A stretch of DNA of 64,000 nucleotides, taken from the NCBI GenBank assembly GCA_038380435.1, contig JAWZYU010000004.1, forward strand, positions 23,844,001 to 23,908,000, written 5' to 3'. Shown here piece after piece: positions 11,941-23,470 of the stretch. A model generated the notes under the pieces. It had not been told where the DNA came from. It did no database searches and saw only the letters and a list, made by a program, of their open reading frames with translations. The translations under genes were made by a program, and so were the position numbers. Each line of letters opens with the position of its first letter. The stretch's first letter is position 1. This DNA is from Ryuthela nishihirai. Its lineage: Eukaryota > Arthropoda > Arachnida > Araneae > Heptathelidae.

Positions 11941-12020
11941 AATTCCAGGAGAATCTCTCACGGGGACCCCGTGGTACAATTGATGCCAGGGCCTGGCGGT
12001 TGAGAAACACTGCTCTAAAC

Positions 12021-12834
12021 AATTGTTTTTGAAACGTAGTAGAAATTTTTATATAAACTATTTTAAACTTTTATTTCTCGATTTTTTTAATTTGCATCAT
12101 AGTTTAAACTAGTTTTAGGTTGCAACTTGGATTCTATTATAGGTAAAAAATTGTATTATAGGTAAAACTATATAAATTTGAAGACAATATTATATATTTT
12201 ATGCTCTTGGAATTCAATATAAACCTTGTTTGAATAGTAAAAGTGGGATACTTCAGTCCCTACATTATGTCTATCTTTAAAAAATGTTGCAAATTAAACC
12301 ATTCTCGCGAGGTGCGGTATGGTCACTCAATAATAATTGGTGGATACTGAAGGAAGTGAAATGATGCCCAGTTATAAATTTGCCATATTAGTAACAAAAG
12401 TGTCAACATAAACTTGATATCCTGCTACATGCCCGGTTTCAGCTTTCTAAAGCTAAGGCGTGATACAGTGATTAGTATCATATATGCGTAATGATACGAC
12501 ACTAACGATTAGCGAGACTGCTGCTCCTATCGTAACCTGGGTGAACCACTCATATCGTGGTTTGACTCTGTCGATAACAGTAGTAGCTTAAGGGCTCATT
12601 CAGTTGCTGTTGCAACTTTTTGAGGTTTGCGTAGGCAAGGATAATCTTTCAGATAAAACTTTAAATATGTTCGTTGTGAGAGATGTAAAGAATATGGAAC
12701 AGTTCATAGTATTACTATTACATCGAAATGATTTCATTAACGAACTTCCTCATTGCGCATTAAGCCTAATGATGATGTATGTTAGTTGCCTTGAATCGCT
12801 GAAATAGCAAGAAATAAAATAATACTATCAATTA
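12021..12834. other. No feature recognised
   Basis: AT-rich sequence between two transposons. Short frames are present but none has splice borders or resemblance to a protein. Confidence 0.5.
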
Positions 12835-14794
12835 CAGTAGACTCTCATCTGGTGTCGGCTCAGCCGGCCTCCCTTTTAACCAGTCGTTCCAAGTTCAAGA
12901 TGGGAAGCTTGTTTATTTGTTTATAGTACAGTACATATTTGCTTCAGTTGCTCTTTGTGAATATTACAGTGTATTGTGCGTATACAGGAATGTGTGTCGT
13001 GATCTATTAATTATTGTGTGGTACAATATGAGGCCACAAACGTAAGCGTAATGTTACGATGGAGATGAAATAAAAAAAGTTAGAACATATTGACAAAGGT
13101 GATCCAGTAAAGCATATTTGTGATAAACTAGGTGTTGGTAAAAGCATGGTAAATGACTGGGGAAGGAATAGAAAATCTTTACAAGATATTTGCACTCAAA
13201 TAGAGTCTGAAAAAACGCTTTCTTCTAGGTGCACTCTTAAAAAGCCGAAAAATGAAGTTGTCGACGGAAAAATGAAATTGTCGACGATACACTTTGGTTT
13301 GGTTCATGCAAGATGGTCGGAAAAAAAAACGCCAATCTTGAAAGAAAGAGCATTAATCCTTCATTCTAAAATCGATAATGGGGAAGATTTTTCAGCAAGC
13401 GAGGGATAGCTTTCTCGCTAGAAAAAACGCATGGTGTTCATTACCTTGGTGTTTGTGGTGAGAAATTGTCAGCTGATCCTCTAGCAGCAAAGGATATTTT
13501 CAGAAAAACAGTGCTTATTGAAGAAGAAGGCCTATTCGCAGAACAAATCTACAATGTAGATGAGTGTGGGTTAAATTTTAAACTTTTTGCAACGAAAACG
13601 TTTGTGACAGCGCAAGGCAAGAAATCTCAGCATCAGGATTTAAAACAAAGAAAGAATCACTGGCTGTGTGTACAAATGCTGCAGGTACGCACAAACTTCA
13701 CCTTTTTGCAATTGGAAAATCAAGAAAACCCCGAGCATTCAAACATTTAAATTTAGCTGCTCTGCCACTTTACTACAAAGCTCAAAAGTGTGCTTGAATA
13801 GACTCGTATTTGTTTAAAGAGTGGATCTTTACAGAATTTGTTCCAAAAGTAAAAAAAAAACCACTTCACAAGTCTTAAAATGCCTGTAAAGACCCTACTT
13901 ATTCTCAACAACGCCCCAACACATCCAAGCGAACTCATTTCTGATAACATAAAAGCCATGTTTTTGCCAGCTAATGTAATATCTTTAGTGTAACCAATGG
14001 ATCAAGGCGTGCTTGTAAGTTTATAAAAGACGATACAGGAGAAAGCTTCTTTCAGAAATTCTACAGCGAACCAAAAATGGCTGAATATGACTTTTAAATG
14101 CTTTGAAAATAATAAATATCAAGGATGTGATCTACATGTTGGCAAGAGCTTTTGAAGAAATACCTCGTACAATGTTTGTGAAGTCATGGAGAAAACTATG
14201 GCGCGTAGTTGAAAACTAGAAAATACCAAAGACGACAACGCAAAAGTATCGAATGAGCCTGCGCCTGCGGAAGATATGACAGATAATAACAATATTTCGC
14301 TACTTAATGACTTTAAACTGCCGCCTGGATGTGACACACTTGAAGAAGATGACATTCAAAAATGGTTAAAAGGTGATGAACAGTTGGAAAATGAAACACT
14401 GAATGATGACGAAATTATCAATGCAGTCTGCCGAGAAGGGAAGGAGAAGAAGCGGAGAATAAAGAAGGGAAAGTTAACCATATTGAAGGAAAAGTTTTTG
14501 TTGTTGCAATAAGATACACTGAACAACAACAGACCTCATCTGCGATTGATCTGATTTTTATTAAAAAATGGCAAGACTTTATAGGTAAAAAACTGTTAAG
14601 TTCAAAGAAACAAAAGATTCACGAACGTTTTAAAATGAGTGTTAATAATGTACAACAAATAATTAATTAAAATACAGTACAGTTAGTATTATTGTCATTT
14701 GCCGTTTTTATTTATTTTCTGACAATTTTCGGATTAATCGGCCTTTTGTTCATCCAGCCAGGGGTCCAGGCCGGATAAGACGGAGTTTATACTG
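12835..14794 (+). mobile_element. pogo/Tigger transposon, 1,960 bp
   Basis: The left terminus is CAGTAGACTCTCATCTGG and the right terminus, reverse-complemented, CAGTATAAACTCCGTCTTAT. Both are followed by a GGC-rich subterminal block (CAGCCGGCC, GGCCGGAT). TA flanks both ends (12833-12834 and 14795-14796), as expected for Tc1/mariner superfamily insertion. The inside encodes a broken Tigger/JRK-like transposase on the plus strand. Confidence 0.88.
13040..14515 (+). pseudogene. Tigger/jerky-like transposase, inactive
   Basis: Frames in order show a CENP-B-type helix-turn-helix (KLEHIDKGDPVKHICDKLGV, about 13080-13140), then the FGLVHARW region. The DDE domain begins with AEQIYNVDECGL (about 13535-13575), which keeps the first catalytic D. 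The second motif reads LLILNNAPTHPS (about 13895-13930), with N where the family normally has D. The third reads PMDQGVL after a stop (about 13996). An acidic C-terminal tail follows at 14276-14512. Frameshifts near 13410 and 13750, internal stops and the D-to-N change make it dead. It belongs to the family that gave rise to CENP-B and JRK. Confidence 0.85.
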
Positions 14795-14796
14795 TA

Positions 14797-15940
14797 GTTC
14801 CTTTATAAAACTTTTCACTTTACATGCCTAATCGATCTTATTACTTTATCAAACAAAATATGAGAATATTTACATTGAAATTTATCCTACAATAAAATCT
14901 TAGTATACCATTTTAACACATCAAACAATCAACAACCAATTGAATATATAGTTGTGTGTATCTCGGCTTCTAACAAAAAAGTTCCCAGATCGATGCCCAG
15001 TGTGAGCAAACAATTTTGTTTTCTCCCAACTTTGCATTTTCTTGTTTTTTCTTTTCCTTTAACGTGTTAATATATGAAAATATTCGATGCAGCATAACTT
15101 ACCAAACTATTTGAAAGAAGAACTTGAAGACAGAAAACATAAATCCTGTAAAAAATTGCAAAGCCGCTGCGATTCGATTGCTTTACATTATCTCTGTGGA
15201 ATCGGAAACCAAACAACCTAAGGTGCTCATGCACATTAGCGACTATGTTACTACCTGGTGCCATGCTAGCGTTGAATACTCGGCGAAGGCCACCATTGGC
15301 CTTATGGGATTGTCGTATCTTTACCTAGTTATATTTATTTATGATTAGTATGGACGAAAAGAGGAGTATAGAAGAACAGGAGGCGCCCTTTGAACCAAAT
15401 CGAGAAGCATTATCGACGGCCATTTATTTGTGCCAAACCAGAGCCTCGCCAACAAGTTTCTATGGAATTTGTGCAATAAGGAAATTAGATTTTCTAAGAA
15501 TAGTTAATCGTGTGTCTAACAAATCCATCTGTATATCTCCCAGAAAGATAAAGGAATATCGTACAATATGTAAATAAACGTTTAACCTCTTTCATTTATT
15601 TAAAATAATTGTTCATTTATTGTATGTAGTAAGTTGAGCATTACTGTGAAATCAGTTTCGGAAATTTAAAGGCGATTTTCAGTGTTGCTAAGTTTAACAC
15701 TATGAAAAGTAAAGAATCATGTAGTTAAATTTATTCGCATTTCATCTAACATGATGTAACGAAGCTTATACAATTCTAAGTATGAATTACCGATTTCAGT
15801 ATCGCCATAAGAAATTCAGCCTGCCAAGCTGCAAAAAATCGTGTTGAAGCGGCACGGTAGAATCAGGTTTCAGATGGTCCTTTGCCGTAAGTATACTGTG
15901 TTTCGTGTGCAGCACCGTGAAGCGAAGGGTACCGGTCGCC
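14797..15940. other. No feature recognised
   Basis: This holds overlapping short frames at about 15067-15577 on both strands, with no recognisable protein and no convincing splice borders. A degenerate tRNA-like B-box-like string occurs near 14980-15000 but is too weak to call. Confidence 0.4.
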
Positions 15941-15942
15941 CG

Positions 15943-17320
15943 AATTCAAGGCTGCGTGAAATATAAAAGTTTTTTTTTCCTTCATTAAAACAACTTTCTT
16001 CGCCGTTATGGTGAGCATTTGTAAGAGTAATATTAGAATTTTAGAGTCGACTCGTATAGTCTAATTTTATTTCTACATTTAAAAACATTCAAGTCTAATA
16101 TGAGCTTTTGGCGCGGGGAGGCCGATTTTGGTTCCTGTCATCTCCGTGATCGATACTTTCGTACACCGGTAATAGGAGCCGGAAGTATTTGGCATATAAG
16201 CGCAGCATAACTGCAGGCTACGAGATATTTCATATCTGGCCAAGCAATAAGCATAGAATCATTATAAAATAACCTTTAACCTTAATTAAATAAGAAAATA
16301 ACTTCGTTAAGTAGGTTCTTATCCATCTTTCCAACGTTTTATGCAGTAGAATTAAATCATTTTCTGCTGTAGCTTTCAAAAGTCGTTTTTTTCTGCAATG
16401 AAATATTTTATGCTTTCTAAGTCTTTTATATATCTATATCATTTTTAGATATTAGTTAATTTGACCGTTATCGTAATCAGTTAATAATATTCAACAAGAG
16501 TATTTTTTCATCATGTAAAGTAAATTAACTTGATATCTAACGCATACTTGGAACAGTGTTTATGGGCACAAAGGTATGGCCGTCGTATTTGCTACGTCGA
16601 AACTCGTTTAGGGCGTCTCCCCGGTCGCCCACCTCATTGCGGTAACCCGAATCAAAGACTGCGTCAAACAGTTATAAAAGTATATATATTTTTTTTCAAT
16701 AAAATAACCTTTTTTTTTTGAAGTTATGACGAGAATTTCAAAGAGTAATATTAGTACTTTAGATTCTACTCGAATGTAATTGGTCTGTATTATTTTTACA
16801 TTTAAAAACATTCAAGTCTAATACGCACTTTGGGTGCCGGAGGTCTATTTTGGCTCTTGTGAACTCTGTGATCGATACTTGCATTAACCGGTAATAGAAG
16901 CCTGCGATATTCGGCACTCGCAGCGAGAGTTGCGACAGCGTAACTAAAGGCTGCGGGATATTTCATATCCGGCCAAACAATAAGCATAGAATCATTCTAA
17001 ATAACGTGAAAGTTCTTATCAATCTCTTTATCCAAAATTTTTTGCGGGTAGAATTTTTTTTAAATCCTTTTCTTCTATAACCTTCAAAAGTTTCGTTTTT
17101 TATTGCAATGAAATATTTTATGCCTTGTAAGCTTATTTTATATATCTATATCATTTTTTACGTATTATTTAATTTGATCATAATCAGTTAATATTTAACT
17201 AGAGTATTTTTTTCATCATGTAAAGTAAATTAACTTGATATCTGACACATACTTGGGCGTATAGTTACATATGGCCGTCCTATGTTTCACTGTTACGGCG
17301 AAATTCGTTTAGGGTGTGTC
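15943..17320. repeat. Diverged tandem duplication, unit about 690 bp
   Basis: About 15943-16625 and about 16626-17320 share, in the same order, GGTCGCCC, TACATTTAAAAACATTCAAG, GTGATCGATACTT, ACCGGTAATA, GATATTTCATATC, AATAAGCATAGAATCATT, CATGTAAAGTAAATTAACTT and CGTTTAGGG. The second copy has diverged and has small indels. I see no coding frame conserved between them. It could be two copies of a satellite-like or intergenic-spacer-like unit. Confidence 0.75.
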
Positions 17321-18012
17321 TTGAATAGTGTAAAGATAAACGATTTGACATCCCCCCCCCCCTCTTTTCTATACTCCTTGCGAAAAGATATGTACCAGAG
17401 AGATTACCCAAAATGAGTTTCGTATCTTTGTTAAAAATAATAGTCAAAATTACTGTTGTAGATACAGCTGTTAATCAATTTTAATCAGATTATTGCCACT
17501 AGTTTTTTTTTTTTTCTAATATTTTAATGCTGATTTACATAACTTTCCAGTTTCAAATTACCCAAATTTTCATAAACTTCTCTTTCAAAACTTTTCAATG
17601 CATCTATTACATGTAATTCAATGTAGTGCAATAGAGTGGTTACTGCTAATATATTTGTTCTTTAAAACTCGAAGTTAAGTGAAACAAAAATAAATGTACT
17701 GAAAATGGTTATAAATCTTTATGTGAGTGAAATGTATCACAAGATAAATTTTTCATATTATACTAAAATTATAGCCTTCACAGATTGTGGTATTAGCAGA
17801 TTATTTCAGTGATGAGCTGAGAAATTTTTAAGAACCGGCTCCCAGGATCGAAAAGTACGGGACAATCGGCTTTTTAAAGATAAATGACACATCTATTTAT
17901 TAACAGATTGCAGAGTGTGGGAATATTTATTTCAACTTTTTTTACACGTGAAACGTATATTATATATATTAGCATTTTAGAAATAAACTTAATAAATAAG
18001 AACACTTTATTC
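17321..18012. other. No feature recognised
   Basis: AT-rich, with a C10-type run near 17351 and a T-rich stretch near 17505. There is no coding or repeat assignment. Confidence 0.45.
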
Positions 18013-18895
18013 CAGGCGTGTCCAACCCGCGGCCCTGGACAGCTGGTAAAGCGACCCACAAAATCGTAAACTTGTTTATGACATAAGCTTTCAACATATG
18101 TGATTTTCAGCAAGTTTTTTCGTGACTCAATGGCTCAGTGCAGTGCTAACGTTGCCAGCGCCTGACAGACACGGACAGTCGAATCAAATCCGAAGCGATA
18201 GACGTGACATGCGCTTGTGGTGACTTGGCAAATAAAATAATAGATCTTTGTTGGTATTAATACAAGTAAGTTTCCTCATTTGATTTTTAAACTTTCCTTT
18301 GTTTACCTAATAATTTCCTACCTAATAATTTTCATAGCGTTATAACGAACAATCCGGCCGGATATGGTTATAGTGGCAAAGCATGGAACGAGATTGTAAT
18401 CATAGAGGTTGGAATAAGCTCCCAGAATAATCTTATGACCGTAGAGGTAGAGAAGAGGAAGTATGATTACTGGCAAAGGAGCTTGGGCTTATACATAAGT
18501 GTGATGTCACGATTATTCCTTATGTAGTGACTTGAGAAGGAATTGTGATGAGCTATCATGAAAATTACTGGAGGATGAGTGGGGTCGATAAACATATCGA
18601 GGGATACATCCAATCAGTGGTGTTGAAGAAGACTGGAAAGCATTTCGATGGACCGGAGACAATCTGAGGTATCTGGTAAGAGCTGCAGGTTAGAGTTGAA
18701 GACGGCTATTTTGAGAATGTACGAGAGCGTAGAGGCTGCAAGTGCTGTTGTTACTACAGAGCACTAATGACAAAGGTATTAGTGATACAAGCAAATATCC
18801 CAATTAACAACTTTTCTGGCTATTTTATGTTCTGCCCAAATCAATTCATCTTCACTCAGCGTGGCCCAGGGAAGTCAAAAGGTTGGACACCCATG
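18013..18895. mobile_element. Non-autonomous hAT element, 883 bp
   Basis: It starts CAGGCGTGTCCAACCCGCGG and ends GGTTGGACACCCATG, whose reverse complement CATGGGTGTCCAACC matches the start. The 8-bp duplication CTTTATTC is exact (18005-18012 and 18896-18903). The interior has no transposase. It includes an unexplained purine-rich stretch at about 18380-18760 with GAGGTAGAGAAGAGG and GGAGGATGAG, which is probably captured sequence or long non-coding interior. Confidence 0.85.
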
Positions 18896-18903
18896 CTTTA
18901 TTC

Positions 18904-19299
18904 GATATATTTCCATACTTTCATTTGAAGTGAAATTATTAGTAGAAAAGTGTGCAACAGCATGCAGTGCAAGAAAATAATAAGTGTGCTTCCGTTAAAC
19001 CAATTCTGTTTGTTGTTTACGGAAACTTAGACTTGCAACTTTTCGATGACTAGTGTAGTAACCACGAAGCAAGGTTTATCATACACCTAACTGGTATAGC
19101 CTGGTAAACCTAACTGGACTAGCCTGATAAACTGGTGCTCCTATTTATTATACTATGTGAATAACAGGAAGTTCGAAGAATATTATATAAATATAAAATT
19201 TATGTTAGAATTAACTTATTAAAGTTATGAAAATAATTCTGTGGAAATGTTTACATCTCATATATTTTTTTGTGCCTTTAAGAATTTTAAGGAAGCATT
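18904..19299. other. No gene; short internal duplications
   Basis: It contains a small duplicated motif, TAGCCTGGTAAACCTAACTGG followed by TAGCCTGATAAACTGG, at about 19096-19131. Nothing else was recognised. Confidence 0.4.
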
Positions 19300-21600
19300 C
19301 AGGGATGGATTAAGGCCAACTGATGCCCTAAGCCATTCCATTACTTAACTGATAAGAAAATAAGTGCTGAAGAGTGAAGTAAGAAATTGAAAATTCAGTT
19401 TTCTTCTAGGCCAGACTATATTAAATAAAAAGTGTTGTTTTAATTTATTTAATATTAAATAGCAGTAAACAAATTATTTATTTGTAACTGCATTTCTTAA
19501 TAAAATTGTTACAAAGGAAAAATGAAAAATACAAAATTTTATTGAAAACAATTTTTAATCACCCTCCAAAAGATTATAAGGCAAAATAAGATCTGATATT
19601 ATCTCTACTAAAATTGCATGATCTCCAGAGCATACTTTTCAATTTTGAAAATCCTCTTGCTACACAAATCGATGTTGGTGGACAATTTTTAAAAAAGATA
19701 TTCTAATGGAGAAATGTTATTTATACGAAACATCTTTTATTCCATTGCTTTCTAACCTTGAAGATATATAAGCATTTCTGCATACATGGATCAAAAGATG
19801 CAAAAGAATACTTATTGAATTGTTGCCCTTATAACTTTATTTCTACTTTAAAAAGTTTACTCCTAGGTTTTTTAATTGCAAAGACTGATCAAGTCCTCAA
19901 AATTAATCTGGCGTAACAAATCTTCTTCTATACTTAGCAGAGAAAAAGGCATCCAGCCTGTCTTGTCGCATAGTTCTGTTGTGATTTTTAATACGCTTGG
20001 GCTGAGAAAATGAATGCTCAGCTGTGCAATTTATGACCATTAATGTTAAAAATATACGCAAGGCGATGTTAATCATTGGAAACGCACGATCCATTTTGTG
20101 TTCTAAAATTGTTTATAGAGTTCAGCATGACTGAATATGGTTTTTGTTACACTGAATTTATGGCGCACATATGAGTGAAACTGCTGTACGTTTAGCAGAG
20201 AGAGAGAGATACGTTTGTGAGTGTCCTAGTCCTCTGGGTAAGCATCAATTAGCCTTTGAGAAAACAGAGTACCTTTCAGTAGATGAAGTGACTATTTGGC
20301 ACATCACTTCGAAATCTGTCCGCTATTTCTTTGTATACCTCTCCATCTGGCATTCAGATCTACTTCTGGTGATCTTAGTCATTGGGTACCTTCTTTCTGA
20401 CACATTTGCCAATTTGAGCTGCATTGTAATCAACATCTGGGAGTGCTTCAAATCTTTCAAAAGTCATCTCTTAAACTGCATAGTTGTTCAGCTAATGACC
20501 CACACAGATCTGCACATATTTGTAATTTCGCATCTTCATTTTGTACAACTCGTTCTAAGAAACTTTTGAAAAATCCCCACGTCCCACGTGATCAACATAA
20601 AAATAAATTCTAGCTGTTGTATCTTATTTGTAATATCGGAGTATATCGGAGTTTTGTATAATCGGAGGGATTTTAATATCCCTCAGATTCCAGATGGAAT
20701 CCCTTATAATCCCCTTATAATGCCCAGATATGTTAGCAACGTTGTCGTAGGATTGACCCCTACATTTCGAAAAATTTAGTTTGCAAACTTTATGTAAGTA
20801 CTACAACATCTGGTTTGCTGTACTTGTATGTTGGTCCATTATGGTGTTGACAATCACTGGGTCCACAAGCCAATATGCTACATCATCAGCAGAGATCAAG
20901 CCACAACCCGGTTCTTTTGCTTTATTCATCTTTTGCAGAATGAATCATTTCACCATGGTCTTATAGATTTTCAGCAATTATCGTAACTTCACACTGTCGA
21001 GAGCAACTTGCATTAACAAAGGCAAAGTGAGATTTGCCACTTGAGCCAGCCTGTGACACCTCAACGTACGTCATCATGATATTCTGACCTTGAAGTGGGC
21101 AATTGGATTGGATTGTTTTACCTCTGAGCGGCACTTTTTTGCACACCATGGGCTAAATGGCCAGGTGCGTGAACCAGGTCACATGTACCCCGAAGGCTCG
21201 GAGAAGGTTGGGGGAGGGGACCCACTGGAACAGCTGTTGGGAGACAGATGGTAGCTTCGCGTCAAGGCCATCCAGCGTGTTCTTTAACGTGCACAGGGTA
21301 TGGCTCTCCCACACACGGGGCCATGGCTTAACATCCCATCCGACGGACGGTGGCCTTTACCAAGCCCATCGGTGTCCCCTACTGACCGTGGGCAGGGCGG
21401 GGAATTTTGCGGAGATAAATCTCAACGCTAACCCAGCTGGGACTCGAACCTGGGAACTACAGATTACGAGCTTGGCACGCTACCGATTAAGCCACTCCGC
21501 CCCTGAAGTGGGCAAAGTAATAGTGATAAGTGTGGAGCTTTGTTTAAAATCTTGTCAGATACAATCAGCTTCTGATGAGTTTTGATTTGGAAGATCATGT
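19300..21600 (-). pseudogene. hAT transposase, ZMYM1-like, broken
   Basis: The C-terminal hAT dimerisation region is clear on the minus strand at 19903-20094: NIALRIFLTLMVINCTAEHSFSQ then KRIKNH, and DRLDAF. An upstream catalytic-domain block reads GQSYDNVANISGHYKG at about 20675-20745, the form seen in ZMYM1-type hAT proteins. Between and above are fragments with many stops. A likely 3-prime element end, CAGGGATGGATTAAGGCC, starts at 19300. The other end was not found. SINE A (21103-21503) interrupts the upstream part. Inactive. Confidence 0.75.
21103..21503 (-). mobile_element. SINE A, complete
   Basis: Full copy on the minus strand with the A box region (GGCTTAATCGGTAGCG), B box (GGTTCGAGTCC) and central domain. 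It is flanked by a perfect 12-bp duplication TGAAGTGGGCAA (21091-21102 and 21504-21515). The 142-codon open frame across it on the plus strand is an antisense accident. Confidence 0.9.
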
Positions 21601-22365
21601 TGTGTAACTTGTGTGAAACAATTAGCTTTCAATCTTGGCTACGAAAGCCTTTTGTTGGTTATTTTTTGCTAGTTTTCTCTTTTGTACATCACTTAATTGA
21701 AACGTTTCATATAGTATATTGGTCATTAGTATTAAGTTTAAATTGCTGTTTGGGTATGAATAAATGTAAATCAAGTTAGTAAATTTGATCGATCGGTACG
21801 ACCCACCAGGAAATTCTCGTTAGCCTTTATGACCAATCTAACCCTAATCCCCGAGGGAGAACCGATTGGAAATTAACTGAAGGTAGAACTGAAAATCTTC
21901 TCAGAAATTTTATCTCCGTTTCCAACTCTGCTTTTCTACTTTGAAATTTCATGTAATGAAAAGTTGTAAGAATGAAAGTAAAAATAAGTAGAATTTGTGA
22001 TTTTTTGTTAATTTTTAGACATTTTTTTCTGTACTGCACTCTAAGAAAGATAATTGAGTATACATTAATTTCAAAATAATGTTCTTCCTTATTAAATTAA
22101 AATTTCAGTGTATATTATTTGTTCCAGTTGACAATAGAAAAAGGAAGATGGAAAATTCTGTATTAGAAGTGTATACAATCACAACTATTGACCAGTAAAT
22201 GTTAGTTTTAATACGAAAAGGATTTGGAATATTTATTGTCTTACATTTAGTTTCTAAAGGAATGCAGTGAATGCATTTCGCTTGAGCCTCAGTAGGCGAG
22301 TTCCTTCGTAACAAGCGAAGAAGACGAAAACTTCTACGAATTTGTTCTCTTATTAGACAGTACAA

Positions 22366-23281
22366 TGTACCTAGTAATCAGATTACATGTTATCATGATA
22401 TTAGCATACCTTGATAACTAATAATGCAGAAATAATTCTAATATAAGAAAACCGCTTAGCTCCTGCTAAGTCTAAAAGAAGCACAGAGCCCAGAAGTTTA
22501 TTTTTGAGTTCTATCACTTCCCCCACTCTTTAACCATATATGACCGTTTTCAGACCGTTGGGGAGATAAAGATTCCCTGAAAGCCCACATCCAAGTAGGA
22601 TGCCAAATATGGTTATCACACTCTGAGCGTCCCTTCGCTAGCGAACCAATAGAGAACCAGAACGTAAGATTTGAGAGCTGTTTTTGGATCAGGTAGAAGA
22701 GATATTATCCTGAACCTCGCCCGCTCTCGAGTTCTTTTTCCTTTAGTCAGAGAGAGAGAGCGTCAGAAAATCTGAGCTAGATAGCGCCCACTCCAGCTGA
22801 AAGCATAGCCTCTGGTTTCCCCATAGTGAGCTCTTGAGCTGCGTTAGCTGAGCTGAGATCTTCAAGTAAAAGTCTGCCCTCATCTTACTTAATTTTTATC
22901 CGAGTGCCAATACATCAGATGAGGATTTGGACTATCCAGCCTAGCTAACGAGGGATTTTAATTTTCCTAAGGTAAACTCCATAGTTATCGATTATAAAGA
23001 ACCTTCAGATATCAGTGAACGGAGAATCTTTAGTGAACTTGTTAAAATTAGAATTTATCTGCTTTGACCTCCTTAAAGCAACCAAATGCAGCTTTTTATA
23101 TCAGCTTATCTTTTGATTAAACTTTGTTATACAACTGCAGAGTTGAGTAAATCAATTAGAGTGAATTAACCGAGTACCTGCATCTCTACTAAAACCGAAA
23201 GTTAGAATCTCAATTAAAGTTAATCAAGCCACTATACGATCATCAGCCTTCGAAGGACCAAGTGCGATTTCCCTCGTAACA
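22366..23281 (-). mobile_element. Probable solo LTR, 916 bp
   Basis: On the minus strand it begins TGTTACGAGGGAAATCGC and ends TAGGTACA, giving TG...CA termini. The 5-bp flanks TACAA (22361-22365) and TACAG (23282-23286) match at four of five positions. A TATAAAA lies about 180 nt in and an AATAAA about 130 nt before the end, the order expected of U3 and R. No internal retroelement genes adjoin it, so it would be a solo LTR. The assignment rests on these signals alone. Confidence 0.4.
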
Positions 23282-23470
23282 TACAGTATTTATTGACTAT
23301 ATGACGAAAAAAATTTTTTGAATACAATTAGAATATTATTGTCTGTACAAGATTAACGCATACGCTACCTAGGCAGGAACATACCCAGTGGGCCCGCAAG
23401 AAGAAAATCCAGTCATCTTATGCGATTTCTAAAGTGTGCCTACTTGTATTGAAATCCAAAATTGTTCGGG

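Larger units (their letters stand above)
8315..12012 (-). mobile_element. hAT element with 8-bp target duplication, 3.7 kb
   Basis: The ends are CAGTGGTTCTCAACCTTT and, on the opposite strand, CAGTGTTTCTCAACCGCC. The direct 8-bp duplication CTCTAAAC is exact (8307-8314 and 12013-12020). The element holds a broken transposase on the minus strand and two later SINE A insertions (10814-11196 and about 11620-11940). Without the SINEs it is about 3.0 kb, a normal size for an autonomous hAT. Confidence 0.9.

Noticed and set aside
20171..20569. 132-codon plus-strand frame with hydrophobic stretches
   Set aside because: It lies antisense to a ZMYM1-like hAT relic and has no recognisable protein or splice borders.
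21157..21585. 142-codon plus-strand frame
   Set aside because: Antisense reading of SINE A at 21103-21503.
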